From: Paenibacillus sp. GSMTC-2017
Lineage (GTDB): Bacteria > Bacillota > Bacilli > Paenibacillales > Paenibacillaceae
Assembly (NCBI RefSeq): GCF_016019935.1
Contig: NZ_JAECMT010000006.1
Span: 29,367 to 93,366 of the forward strand
DNA length: 64,000 nucleotides
Direction of reading: 5' to 3'
In this document: positions 35,265 through 43,135 of the stretch, piece by piece
Numbering within the stretch: the first letter of the stretch is position 1
Layout: each line of letters starts with the position of its first letter
The notes under the pieces: model-generated
Database searches by the model: none
Told to the model about the DNA's origin: nothing
The model's input: only the letters and a program-made list of their open reading frames with translations
Position numbers and translations under genes: made by a program

Positions 35265-36168
35265 CCCAAAATCCTCTAGTTTCTTCTAGTATTAGGTTAG
35301 CAGGGGTAATGGTAGCTTCATAGATCGTTTCCCCTGTTTTTTCTAAATAATATTTAATTAAATAATAGCCACAGGCGTAACCCGCTGCATAAGGCAAATT
35401 GACCGGCGTACAGTTTTGAAGTTTTGCTAATTCGTCACCATACAGATAAGGTGTAATATTTTCAAAGCCTGTTAGTTGCAATTGATCCTTGAGCACAGGC
35501 TTAATTTGCTTATTAAGCATTTCCATAGTTGTTTTCGTAACCCAAGGGCCAAGAAACTCGTCCCCGTAGATAGAAGTAGCGAAGTTTTCTGCTAATCCCT
35601 CACTAACGATAAATTCACCTAATGTAACAGCGGAATGATCCCACTTAATAAATTGATAGCGAACATTATGATTGCATTCGTGTGCTAAGGCAGCCTTCAT
35701 TCGCGGTATTGTATATTCATTTGGCACAAGTACACCAAAGATATAACCTGGAATACCTCCTTCACCACTATATCCTTCATTTAACATTAATAACGGGCTA
35801 TTTGGGTTCCCTAATAGAATAGTGAATAAATAATGAGAAACAGGGAGGTTCACGCCGTGCTTTATAAATAAATGAAAGCTTTTCTTAACTGCTTCTTCAC
35901 ACTCATACCAGAACGAGTCTGATGAAATTAAGTCGAGGTCTACTAAAATTTCAGTAGTCATTTGAGAAGGTGAGATAGCCGTTAGATTATTCAACGCAAT
36001 AACATCAAAGCCATTAGGCTCCGCAGCTTTATAAGGAATATGCTGTATTTCCCATTTCCTCATAAATGGAGCCATCATCTCTTGTCTGAACAACTCAACC
36101 TTTTCTTCTTGCGGAGCATGTAAAACGTTTCGATAGATATGATCTGAACGTAGTGCCGTAATTTTCAT
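35239..36168 (-). CDS. DUF2268 predicted zinc-dependent protease
   Basis: 309 residues. The metalloprotease motif HECNH (HExxH) sits in ALAHECNHNVRYQF, followed downstream by VSEGLAEN with a Glu that could be the third zinc ligand. No signal peptide is seen, so it is likely cytoplasmic. The target is unknown. It is co-transcribed with a TipAS-type MerR regulator, suggesting drug or peptide induction. The start is set at the ATG at 36168; AAGGGGTGG overlaps the in-frame GTG at 36177. Confidence 0.8.
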   Translation of the reverse strand: MKITALRSDHIYRNVLHAPQEEKVELFRQEMMAPFMRKWEIQHIPYKAAEPNGFDVIALNNLTAISPSQMTTEILVDLDLISSDSFWYECEEAVKKSFHLFIKHGVNLPVSHYLFTILLGNPNSPLLMLNEGYSGEGGIPGYIFGVLVPNEYTIPRMKAALAHECNHNVRYQFIKWDHSAVTLGEFIVSEGLAENFATSIYGDEFLGPWVTKTTMEMLNKQIKPVLKDQLQLTGFENITPYLYGDELAKLQNCTPVNLPYAAGYACGYYLIKYYLEKTGETIYEATITPANLILEETRGFWDEETIICS

Positions 36169-36198
36169 TTGTTCCACCCCTTATTTGGTATAGTTTTC

Positions 36199-36229
36199 AC
36201 TATGCACTATGACGTTGCGTTACAGTCAA
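36199..36229 (-). promoter_or_regulatory. MerR-type promoter with 19-bp spacer
   Basis: On the minus strand TTGACT (36229-36224) and CATAGT (36204-36199) are separated by exactly 19 bp, the over-long spacer that MerR regulators correct by untwisting DNA. The spacer contains a GTAACGCAACGTCA palindrome-like core. It lies 31 bp before the DUF2268 start. Confidence 0.75.
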
Positions 36230-36275
36230 GGGGTTAACTGTGAGCAAATTTCAGGAATGATTGCAGCTAAAATAA

Positions 36276-36635
36276 TCAAATAGGATCATTATCGGTTTTA
36301 ATGATAACTTCACCATTTGGATATTTGTCCTTTATGTATTTGTCTCCCCAATCATAAAGTCCCTTCAAAACTTCCTTTAAGGATTGTCCATACTCTGTAA
36401 GAGAGTACTCAACTTTAGGTGGCACTTGGTCATATGCTTTTCTAGCTACTAGACCATCTCGTTCTAGCTCTCTTAATTGTTCAGTGAGCATTTTTCTTGT
36501 AATCCCTGTTACTAATCGTTGTAGTTCTCCTGACCGTGTTGGTCCGTTAGTTAAGTGGTATAAAATATGCAGTTTCCACTTTCCTTCAATTAACTTTACT
36601 ACTAACTCGCATCTATTATTAAATTCTGCCCTCAT
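36276..36635 (-). CDS. HxlR-family transcriptional regulator
   Basis: 119 residues with the HxlR winged-helix pattern: LIEGKWKLHILYHLTNGPTR, GITRKMLTEQLRELERDGLV and VPPKVEYSLTEYGQSL. These regulators often sense electrophiles or quinones and control nitroreductase-like enzymes. It is divergent from a nitroreductase gene, and the shared gap contains palindromes that suit it. Confidence 0.85.
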   Translation of the reverse strand: MRAEFNNRCELVVKLIEGKWKLHILYHLTNGPTRSGELQRLVTGITRKMLTEQLRELERDGLVARKAYDQVPPKVEYSLTEYGQSLKEVLKGLYDWGDKYIKDKYPNGEVIIKTDNDPI

Positions 36636-36660
36636 TTGTAACTCCTTCGTACATTTATAG

Positions 36661-36702
36661 GTACTTTTTCGTGTCTATGGTACAAAAAAGTACGTACTTT
36701 TT
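36661..36702. promoter_or_regulatory. Candidate HxlR operator in the divergent gap
   Basis: AAAAAGTACGTACTTTTT (36685-36702) is a perfect 18-bp palindrome. A further half-site, GTACTTTTT, lies at 36661-36669. They sit between the HxlR and nitroreductase starts, where a regulator of both would bind. Confidence 0.6.
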
Positions 36703-36822
36703 ATTTTCTATGTACTATACCATAATAAGATTCATCAGCAACGTATGTGTCATACACATTAAAAATAGGTTTCAGAGTAAGCAGTATCACATAAATAAAT
36801 AATAGTAAGGGGTAGAGTCAAC

Positions 36823-37470
36823 ATGAAAACAGAAAATCGTACAGCAGACTTTTATGATATTATCCGTAGCCGTCGTTCGGTTCGCACTTATGATTCTTCA
36901 GCTAAAATGACAGAAGGAGAACTAAAAGAGATTCTTGAAGAGGCTATGCTTGCACCAAGCGGAACAAATTTAAACCCTTGGCGGTTTATGGTGTTCACTG
37001 ACCCTGCTGAGAAAGCCAAGCTTTTTCCGATCGCTTTTGGTCAACAACAAGTTGTTGATGCATCTGCAATCATTGTTGTTTTGGGAGATATGAATGCTTA
37101 TACAGTCGAGAATGCTAATAGAATTAATCAAAGAGCTGTAGATGCTGGCTATATGACAGATGAGGTTAAAGATATTATTAACAACGGTGTAGAGAACTAT
37201 TATGGCTCTGCAAATGAACAAACGAAAAAAGAGTGGCAAATGCTAGATGGAGGCTTATTAGCAATGCAATTCATGTTAGCTGCCAAAGCAAGAGGATACG
37301 ATACCATACCTATGCTTGGTTACAGTATTGAACAATTCCGCAATGAGTTTAACGTTCCAGAAAACCTGGTTAACATCCTAATGATTGCTGTTGGTAAAGC
37401 GAGTGGACCAGCCTATCCAACCGTTAGATTAGGTGTTGATGAGGTAACTACTTGGAATGGAGTGGTATAA
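36823..37470 (+). CDS. Nitroreductase family FMN-dependent oxidoreductase
   Basis: 215 residues with the nitroreductase pattern: the FMN-binding IIRSRRSVRTYD at the N-terminus, APSGTNLNPWRFMVF, LDGGLLAMQFMLAAKARGYDT and the C-terminal VGKASGPAYPTVRL. It would use NAD(P)H to reduce nitro compounds, quinones or similar electrophiles in the cytoplasm. The gene is divergent from the HxlR regulator gene. The start has AAGGGGTAG upstream. Confidence 0.87.
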   Translation: MKTENRTADFYDIIRSRRSVRTYDSSAKMTEGELKEILEEAMLAPSGTNLNPWRFMVFTDPAEKAKLFPIAFGQQQVVDASAIIVVLGDMNAYTVENANRINQRAVDAGYMTDEVKDIINNGVENYYGSANEQTKKEWQMLDGGLLAMQFMLAAKARGYDTIPMLGYSIEQFRNEFNVPENLVNILMIAVGKASGPAYPTVRLGVDEVTTWNGVV

Positions 37471-37493
37471 TTATCATAGCTGTAAAATCTCAT

Positions 37494-37571
37494 GAGGGAT
37501 TGTGATGGGGATATGGTTAAATCAGTTCAGTAGACCTCCTAAAATGAACAATGCAATAATTTTAGGAGGTC
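37494..37571 (+). promoter_or_regulatory. Translational attenuator of catA with leader peptide
   Basis: GACCTCCTAAAAT (37533-37545) and ATTTTAGGAGGTC (37559-37571) form a perfect 13-bp stem that buries the AGGAGGT ribosome site of catA. A short leader frame precedes it: ATG at 37513 encodes MVKSVQ and stops at 37531-37533, exactly where the stem begins. This is the classical arrangement of inducible Gram-positive cat genes, where a drug-stalled ribosome in the leader opens the stem. A longer reading from the ATG at 37505, which has the better ribosome site (GAGGGA), ends at 37582 and overlaps the cat start. Confidence 0.85.
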
Positions 37572-37578
37572 AAAATAA

Positions 37579-38238
37579 ATGATTTTTAATCCAATTGACA
37601 TGAATAACTGGAATAGAAAACCCTATTTTGAACATTATTTAAACGATGTCAGATGCACCTATAGTATGACTGCAAACATTGACATTACCCTTCTGCTTTC
37701 AGAACTTAAGATTAAGGGGGTTAAGTTGTACCCTGCACTCATTCATATGATAGCTACGGTAGTAAATTGCAACAGTGAATTTCGCACATGTTATGATTCT
37801 GAAGGCAGATTAGGTTATTGGGAAAGCATGTCTCCTAGCTATACTATTTTTCATAACGACGATAAAACTTTTTCAAGCATTTGGACGATGTACAAAGAAG
37901 AATTTGATGATTTTTATAGCTGTTATAAAGATGATCTAAAAATGTACGGCAATGTTAAACAATTTACTCCTAAAGCAAACGAACCATCGAACACCTTCCC
38001 CATTTCTAGCATTCCGTGGGTTAACTTTACGGGTTTTAACCTGAACGTTTATAACGAGGGAATTTATTTATTACCCATCTTTACGATGGGGAAATATGTT
38101 CAGCATGATGGAAAAATACTATTGCCAGTATCCGGGCAATTCCACCATGCCGTTTGTGACGGCTACCACGCAGGCTTGTTTTATAATGAGCTGCAATTAC
38201 GTGCAAATACATGTAGGGAATGGTTGCTAAGCAATTAA
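37579..38238 (+). CDS. catA: Type A chloramphenicol O-acetyltransferase
   Basis: 219 residues, the normal length. The catalytic motif is FHHAVCDGYHAG near residue 190, where His acts as general base for acetylation of the chloramphenicol 3-hydroxyl by acetyl-CoA. Other family segments are WNRKPYFEHYLNDVRCTYS at the N-terminus and FPISSIPWVNFTGFNLNV in the middle. Expression is probably induced by chloramphenicol through the attenuator upstream. The gene is followed by a strong hairpin terminator. Nothing nearby shows an active mobile element. Confidence 0.92.
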   Translation: MIFNPIDMNNWNRKPYFEHYLNDVRCTYSMTANIDITLLLSELKIKGVKLYPALIHMIATVVNCNSEFRTCYDSEGRLGYWESMSPSYTIFHNDDKTFSSIWTMYKEEFDDFYSCYKDDLKMYGNVKQFTPKANEPSNTFPISSIPWVNFTGFNLNVYNEGIYLLPIFTMGKYVQHDGKILLPVSGQFHHAVCDGYHAGLFYNELQLRANTCREWLLSN

Positions 38239-38282
38239 TTTAGCCATTTTGTTTGGCAAAAAGGAACGATAACGCAATAATA

Positions 38283-38329
38283 ACGGCAGTCTAGGACTTT
38301 GTTTTCTTGTCCTAGGCTGTCGTTTTTTT
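38283..38329 (+). terminator. Terminator after catA; repeat family copy E
   Basis: ACGGCAGTCTAGGAC (38283-38297) pairs with GTCCTAGGCTGTCGT (38309-38323), followed by seven T. The stem shares the CGGCAGTCT core of the dispersed two-hairpin repeat. Confidence 0.85.
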
Positions 38330-38338
38330 GAACACCTA

Positions 38339-38381
38339 AGTGATTATTATCACAGCGATATACGACCATTCGTGATGTAAT
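38339..38381 (+). promoter_or_regulatory. Fnr-type box and -10 of the FNT unit
   Basis: AGTGATTATTATCACA (38339-38354) matches the Bacillus Fnr/CRP box TGTGA-N6-TCACA at all but its first base. TGTAAT (38376-38381) starts exactly 21 bp after it, which places the box centre at -41.5 for a start at about 38388. The fnr and doxX promoters have the same geometry. Confidence 0.75.
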
Positions 38382-38426
38382 GAAGGTAGGTCAAAGATAC
38401 ATATTATGAATCTAGGAGTGTTGATC

Positions 38427-38597
38427 ATGCATTTCGAATATCTACATCCTGCGGATCAAAGTATTCTGATGATGGGACGAATCTACGACTACGATATGAC
38501 CACAATTTCAGGGGAGGAACCACTTAATAGTGGAAGACAACGGAGATATTTAGATTTTCTTTGCTGGGAAAAAGACCGAAAGATCCCTTTCGAATAG
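38427..38597 (+). CDS. Small hypothetical protein at head of the FNT transcript
   Basis: 56 residues from the ATG at 38427, with AGGAG 9 bp upstream. It begins MHFEYLHPADQSILMMGRIY and ends with a charged KDRKIPFE. No family recognised. It is the first frame after the Fnr-type promoter and lies 35 bp before the channel gene. It could be a real small protein or a spurious frame in the leader. Confidence 0.4.
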   Translation: MHFEYLHPADQSILMMGRIYDYDMTTISGEEPLNSGRQRRYLDFLCWEKDRKIPFE

Positions 38598-38632
38598 TTG
38601 TAAAACATATAGGCAGGCAAGGGGGAACATCC

Positions 38633-39412
38633 GTGGGATCAACAAAACCAGACCAAATCGCTTTTATAACGATAGAAAATGGGATTAAAAAAGCAAATTT
38701 GCCTTTATTATCTCAAATCGTGTTGGGATTCGCAGCGGGGGCTTTTATTGCAATTGGCTTTTTATTAAGTATAAGGGTTAGTGGAGGCATGCCAATGGAG
38801 TGGGAAGGCTTCAAAAGCTTTATTGGCGCAGCCGTCTTCCCACTGGGGCTGATCTTATGTTTAGTAGCGGGCGGAGAATTACTCACAGGAAACATGATGG
38901 TTGTACCGATGGCTTGTTACGCCGGTAAGGTTCCTTATCGGAAGTGGGGAATTAATTGGTTGGTCATTACAGGAAGTAATTTTATCGGAGCTATTTTTGT
39001 AGCTTATGTATTCGGTCATGTTGCAGGCATGACGGAGCAGGGGCCGTATTTGGATCAAATGGTAGCTTTAGCTCATTCCAAATTAGAAGATTCATTCCTA
39101 ATTGCTTTTATATCTGGTGTTGGCTGTAACTGGTTAGTTGCGCTTGCGGTTTGGATGGCCTATGGATCAAAAGACGGTACTGGGCTAATTTTAGGCATAT
39201 GGTTTCCGACGATGGCTTTTGTAGCGCTCGGATTTCAGCATGTAGTGGCTAATATGTTTTTAATTCCTGCTGCGATCTTTGCAGGGCATGCGACATGGGC
39301 GGAATTCGCAACCAATTTTGTTCCTGTCTTTTTAGGTAATGCCGTTGGTGGAAGTATATTTGTTGCAGGTATTTATTGGACCGCCTATATGAAGAAAAAA
39401 ACGACAGCTTAG
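38633..39412 (+). CDS. Formate/nitrite transporter (FNT) family channel
   Basis: 259 residues with six membrane helices and the FNT pattern: LVAGGELLTGNMMVVPMAC and AFISGVGCNWLVALAVWMAYGS, then FQHVVANMFLIPAAIF. FNT channels carry formate, nitrite or hydrosulphide across the membrane. With pyruvate formate-lyase in the same block, formate export is the likely job (inference). The GTG at 38633 is chosen for AAGGGGGAA 6 bp upstream; the frame opens at 38561 inside the previous small gene. Controlled by the Fnr-type promoter at 38339. Confidence 0.88.
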   Translation: MGSTKPDQIAFITIENGIKKANLPLLSQIVLGFAAGAFIAIGFLLSIRVSGGMPMEWEGFKSFIGAAVFPLGLILCLVAGGELLTGNMMVVPMACYAGKVPYRKWGINWLVITGSNFIGAIFVAYVFGHVAGMTEQGPYLDQMVALAHSKLEDSFLIAFISGVGCNWLVALAVWMAYGSKDGTGLILGIWFPTMAFVALGFQHVVANMFLIPAAIFAGHATWAEFATNFVPVFLGNAVGGSIFVAGIYWTAYMKKKTTA

Positions 39413-39442
39413 TTTAGAAATAAGTCCTTCTTTAGAGCTATA

Positions 39443-40201
39443 TCAAATCCGGCAAACTTCCTTCGGGCAGCTAGGACATGCGGGACAATGGCACATTAGC
39501 CTCAATGCGTTGAGGTTTAAAATAATGATTCGACCTTTGACGATGTCAATTGTTCCGTCCTCCTTTAATCCATTCAACATGCGGTTCACACTTTCCCTTG
39601 TTGTTCCGATGAAATCGGCAAGTTCAGCATTCGTAAGTTTGAGACTAATTCGGATACCCTCTGCACAGGCAATGCCATATGAATTGGCCAAACGAATAAG
39701 AGTAGAAGCAAGCGCCCCTGGTTTGCCGAATAGGAGAAGATCACGGAATTTGGATTCAGTTACCCGATGCATGAGGGCAGTCCAGTTAAGGAACCGAACA
39801 GCAAAGTCCCCATGACGATATAGTAGAATCTCAAGATCTTTCCACTGAATGACACCAAGCTCCGCATTTTCAATGACCTCAGCGCTAAAGCTATGTACCC
39901 CGCGCATACCGTCTTCTGGTTCGCAGAGCATGTCTCCAGGCTGAAGAATCGATAAAATAAAGTCTTTTCCATCTTCAGTAGATTTTCTTAGTTTCACTTT
40001 ACCAGAGCGAATATAATACAGCTTGCCTGTCGGCTCACCTTCCCAGAACAGGAAACTGCCTGCTTCGGCACGTTTAGGATACATGAGTTCTTGAATTCTG
40101 GCGAACTGCTCCTCCGAGAAAAAATTTTCAATACCAAGGGGATTTTCTTTCTGTACAGTACCCTTGTCTGATTTATTCCATTCGGTTTCGTTCATTACCA
40201 T
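39443..40201 (-). CDS. fnr: Fnr, oxygen-sensing Crp-family regulator
   Basis: 252 residues. The N-terminal cyclic-nucleotide-like domain (FLFWEGEPTGKLYYIRSGKV) is followed by a winged helix with LTNAELADFIGTTRESVNRML. The C-terminus is LMCHCPACPSCPKEVCRI; Cys242, Cys245 and Cys250 keep the C-x2-C-x4-C spacing that ligates the [4Fe-4S] cluster in Bacillus Fnr. Two more Cys (237, 239) are present. With an intact cluster in the absence of oxygen it activates fermentation and nitrate respiration genes. The ATG at 40201 is preferred to the TTG at 40210, which abuts AAAAGGGG. Its own promoter carries an Fnr box. Confidence 0.9.
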   Translation of the reverse strand: MVMNETEWNKSDKGTVQKENPLGIENFFSEEQFARIQELMYPKRAEAGSFLFWEGEPTGKLYYIRSGKVKLRKSTEDGKDFILSILQPGDMLCEPEDGMRGVHSFSAEVIENAELGVIQWKDLEILLYRHGDFAVRFLNWTALMHRVTESKFRDLLLFGKPGALASTLIRLANSYGIACAEGIRISLKLTNAELADFIGTTRESVNRMLNGLKEDGTIDIVKGRIIILNLNALRLMCHCPACPSCPKEVCRI

Positions 40202-40260
40202 ATCCGCCAACCCCTTTTACTTGATAATTTCATCATATCCCTCGCGGATAGTAATTGTTA

Positions 40261-40377
40261 TCAGGGAAAGTCCTGATTTTAATAGAGGGAATTCCCTTAA
40301 ATTACTGTGCGAAATATCACAAATGTAAAGAAACTAGAGGTTTTCCTCCTCTATAATTCAGGGATGTCCCTGAATTA
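40261..40377. promoter_or_regulatory. Divergent fnr-nreA control region: Fnr box and three AGGGA/TCCCT palindromes
   Basis: TGTGCGAAATATCACA (40306-40321) is an Fnr-type box with one mismatch. On the minus strand TATTAA (40284-40279) begins exactly 21 bp from it, giving a class II promoter for fnr. Three dyads share an AGGGA/TCCCT core: TCAGGGAAAGTCCTGA (40261-40276, imperfect), AGGGAATTCCCT (40286-40297, perfect) and an 11-bp-arm palindrome at 40354-40377 centred on GGGATGTCCC. The first two overlap the start and -10/-35 of fnr; the third lies upstream of nreA. NreC is the likely binder. Confidence 0.65.
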
Positions 40378-40440
40378 CATCCAATGGCAACTAGGTTACA
40401 CTTAAATTCATATAAGGCTACAAAGAAAGGAGGGAGTTGC

Positions 40441-40902
40441 ATGGAGAGTTTAGAGTCTACCTTCATACTAGAATTAAACAGGCTACGAGGTGAATTAAGC
40501 AGCGACTTCTGCGCGTTAGCGATGCTTGATGTGGACGGATTTACACTTAAATGGAAGCTCGCATCTGGCAATGAAAATGAACGGTTTCGCAAAATGACCT
40601 TTCGATATGGAAAAGGTTTATCTGATACAGTAGTGAAGGTAGGGCGAGCTGTATCGCTGAATCTCACGGATATTATCTCTTCTCGCCAAGTACATGAATA
40701 TCCGATTCTAATAGCCGAAAGTTTAAGGTCTGCTTATGCAGTTCCCTTGCAGGATGGAATCAAAGTAATAGGCGTGTTACTCGTAGGAGATCGGAAAAAT
40801 CGTATCTATCGTGTAGATGAAAAGCGGGTCGTTTTGCAAGCTGGCGTACGAATGTCTGCAGTCATTTCGCATAGTTCGCCTAATCGGATTCTTTTAAATT
40901 AA
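40441..40902 (+). CDS. nreA: NreA-like GAF domain nitrate receptor
   Basis: 153 residues, a single GAF domain. The segment FRYGKGLSDTVVKVGRAVSLNL matches NreA, which binds nitrate and restrains the NreB kinase when nitrate is absent in staphylococci. The ATG at 40441 follows AAAGGAGGGAG. It is the first gene of a three-gene set with the response regulator and kinase. Nitrate binding is inferred from family and context. Confidence 0.75.
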   Translation: MESLESTFILELNRLRGELSSDFCALAMLDVDGFTLKWKLASGNENERFRKMTFRYGKGLSDTVVKVGRAVSLNLTDIISSRQVHEYPILIAESLRSAYAVPLQDGIKVIGVLLVGDRKNRIYRVDEKRVVLQAGVRMSAVISHSSPNRILLN

Positions 40903-40951
40903 TATGGTAAAATAAATTAACTGGTTTTTAACTATCGGGAGGGGAAATCGA

Positions 40952-41605
40952 ATGCTTCGTATATTAGTGGTAGACGATCACGCTGTCGTTCGTTCGGGAC
41001 TTATCTTGTTACTCGATGGCAAACACAACATGCACGTGATCGGGGAAGCGGCAGATGGTGATGAGGCTATCCAGAAAGCTATCGAGCTGAAGCCGGATAT
41101 CGTACTTATGGATCTAAGCATGCCCCACGGCAAAAATGGACTGAGCGCGACGGAAGAGTTAAAGAAGCTACTACCGAGCACGTCTGTATTAATTTTGACG
41201 ATGCACGATGACGAAGAATATTTGTTCCGGGCTATTCATGCCGGAGCTTCCGGATATATATTGAAGAGCGCCCCGCATGAGGAACTGCTGAAAGCCATTG
41301 TTCATATCGCATCGGGTGATGCTTATTTGTACCCATCTGCAACGAAGCGACTGATAAAAGATTATTTAGATAAAATTAAAAACGGTGAGCATGTTGATTC
41401 TTACGAGTCGCTATCAATCCGTGAAAAAGATATATTGGCTAAAGTTGCCCAAGGATATTCCAATAAGGAAATTGGAGAACAGCTCTTCATTAGTGTGAAG
41501 ACGGTAGAATCCCACAAAAGCAATCTGATGGAAAAGCTAGATTTAAAAACGCGGCCTGATCTCGTCAAATTTGCGATGAAGAAAGGACTGTTGAACTTTG
41601 AGTGA
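40952..41605 (+). CDS. nreC: NreC-like NarL-family response regulator
   Basis: 217 residues. The receiver has [13 protein letters not shown], phosphoacceptor Asp in [11 protein letters not shown] and Lys in YILKSAP. The LuxR-type helix-turn-helix reads [20 protein letters not shown] followed by [16 protein letters not shown]. NreC of staphylococci activates nitrate and nitrite reductase genes at AGGG/CCCT palindromes, matching the dyads upstream of this set. The gene overlaps the kinase gene by 8 bp. The start follows GGGAGGGG. Confidence 0.82.
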   Translation: MLRILVVDDHAVVRSGLILLLDGKHNMHVIGEAADGDEAIQKAIELKPDIVLMDLSMPHGKNGLSATEELKKLLPSTSVLILTMHDDEEYLFRAIHAGASGYILKSAPHEELLKAIVHIASGDAYLYPSATKRLIKDYLDKIKNGEHVDSYESLSIREKDILAKVAQGYSNKEIGEQLFISVKTVESHKSNLMEKLDLKTRPDLVKFAMKKGLLNFE

Positions 41606-42728
41606 ACTGGGCCAGAGGGAACAATATCCGTCTGAAAATATCGCAGTCAATGTCGTTTCTCTGCTCGAACAGTTAGATGGTAATGTTCATGATCCCGAAC
41701 TGAGAGTGCTTTTGAAGCGAACGCTTAAGCAACTTGCTGATGTTAAATTTGCGCTGGACGAAGCATCTATCGTAGCAGTTACAGACCATAAGGGAACGAT
41801 TCAATACGTAAATGATAAGTTTTGTGAGATTTCAGGTTATACAAGAGAAGAATTGCTTGGACATGATCACCGCCTTGTTAATTCAGGCTATCATGGGAAG
41901 TTGTTTATTCGTGACCTCTGGAGGACGATATCCTCTGGCCAAGTATGGCGGGGGGAAATAAAGAACTGTGCCAAGAACGGCAGGGAATATTGGGTCAATA
42001 CAACAATTGTTCCATTCGTCGACTCTGAGGGCCATCCCTATCAATATCTTGCTATTCGTCATGAAGTAACGCAATTGAAGGAAACGGAAGAAGAACTGCA
42101 ATTCATGGTATCTCAGATGATGCAGGTCCAGGAGGAGGAACGTCGTCGTTTCTCGCGGGATTTGCACGATGGGATCGGTCAAAGCTTGTTTTCCTTAAAG
42201 ATCTCCCTTGAGCGTTTGATGCAAGATGGTGGCGACGTAAGATTAGAAGCATTTGGCGAGCAAATCTCTCAATTGATGACAGAAGTTCGTGAGATGGCGT
42301 GGGAGCTTCGTCCCTCTGTACTAGACGACTTAGGTATTGTGCCTGCACTGAGAACCTATTTTGAAAATTTCGAGCGTCATTACGGAATCCGAATTCGATT
42401 TCACTGTAACCTAAAGAAGAGATTGCCTCTGCTTGTGGAAACGACAATTTACCGCGTTGTTCAAGAGGCACTAACGAATATCGGTAAATACGCTGATGTG
42501 TCCGAGGCATCTGTAGCGCTGCAAGATAGGGATACGAATGTTGAAGTTGTAATCGAAGACAAAGGGATCGGATTCAAGCGGAAGGAAACAAGCCAAGGGG
42601 TTGGCTTATTCAGTATGGAGGAACGCGCAAGAGTTGTATCTGGCGAGTTGCGTATCCATTCGGAGCGGGGAGTAGGTACAACTGTTAAGCTGTATTTGCC
42701 CATCGAATCGCCTGATAGCAGTAGATAG
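41598..42728 (+). CDS. nreB: NreB-like PAS sensor histidine kinase lacking the iron-sulphur cysteines
   Basis: 376 residues, no membrane segments. A PAS domain ([20 protein letters not shown], then [19 protein letters not shown]) is followed by HisKA_3 with phosphoacceptor His in [11 protein letters not shown] and HATPase_c ([23 protein letters not shown]). Staphylococcal NreB senses oxygen through a [4Fe-4S] cluster held by two C-x2-C pairs in the PAS domain. Here only isolated Cys occur (KFCEIS, KNCAKNG), so that cluster is not expected. The TTG start at 41598 is weak but has AAAGGA about 10 bp upstream. Context still supports the Nre role. Confidence 0.75.
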   Translation: MSELGQREQYPSENIAVNVVSLLEQLDGNVHDPELRVLLKRTLKQLADVKFALDEASIVAVTDHKGTIQYVNDKFCEISGYTREELLGHDHRLVNSGYHGKLFIRDLWRTISSGQVWRGEIKNCAKNGREYWVNTTIVPFVDSEGHPYQYLAIRHEVTQLKETEEELQFMVSQMMQVQEEERRRFSRDLHDGIGQSLFSLKISLERLMQDGGDVRLEAFGEQISQLMTEVREMAWELRPSVLDDLGIVPALRTYFENFERHYGIRIRFHCNLKKRLPLLVETTIYRVVQEALTNIGKYADVSEASVALQDRDTNVEVVIEDKGIGFKRKETSQGVGLFSMEERARVVSGELRIHSERGVGTTVKLYLPIESPDSSR

Positions 42729-42761
42729 TTGCATAATAGTTAATGGTTTATCGATAGAGGG

Positions 42762-42811
42762 CACTATCTTATAAATAGAGAAATCTATTTATAAGATAGT
42801 GCTTTTTTTGT
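42762..42811 (+). terminator. Terminator of the nre unit
   Basis: A perfect 19-bp stem starts GCACTATCTTATAAATAGA, closes on a GAAA tetraloop and is followed by seven T. Confidence 0.9.
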
Positions 42812-42814
42812 GTT

Positions 42815-43048
42815 TAGCCCGACATTTGCGGGTTAAAGCTTCTGTATCTTGTTTTTGCAGAGGATTAACCCGACATTTGCGGGTTAAAGCTTCTGTATCT
42901 TGTTTTTGCAGAGGATTAACCCGACATTAGCGGGTTAAAGCTTCTGTATCTTGTTTTTGCAGAGGATTAACCCGACATTTGCGGGTTAAAGCTTCTGTAT
43001 CTTGTTTTTGCAGAGGATTAACCCGACATTTGCGGGTTATCGCTCTGC
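42815..43048. repeat. Five tandem copies of a 51-bp unit
   Basis: The triplet CCC of AACCCGACATTTGCGGGTT begins at 42818, 42869, 42920, 42971 and 43022, exactly 51 bp apart. Each unit has an AACCCG/CGGGTT hairpin, then AAAGCTTCTGTATCTTG and TTTTTGCAGAGGATT. Copy 3 has one base change (ATTAG for ATTTG), and the downstream half of copy 5 is diverged. A terminator-like hairpin follows at 43070-43107. Confidence 0.9.
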
Positions 43049-43069
43049 ATTTTGCTCTTCCTGAGGGTA

Positions 43070-43107
43070 TGTCCCAAAAGCCATAGGCTTTTCGGACAAC
43101 TTTTTTG
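43070..43107 (+). terminator. Hairpin with GTCCCAAAAGCC motif
   Basis: GTCC, AAAAGCC and GGCTTTT, GGAC form a stem followed by TTTTTTG. Its core resembles the element at 15603. Confidence 0.6.
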
Positions 43108-43135
43108 TGCCTAGTTCGTGGCATCCGATCTACTA

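Noticed and set aside
42815..43048. CRISPR array
   Set aside because: The whole 51-bp unit is repeated, including what would be spacers, and no cas genes are nearby.
42927..43124. Minus-strand frame with a repeating 17-residue unit
   Set aside because: The repeat arises only because the 51-bp tandem unit is divisible by three; no start signal, and it overlaps the terminator hairpin.
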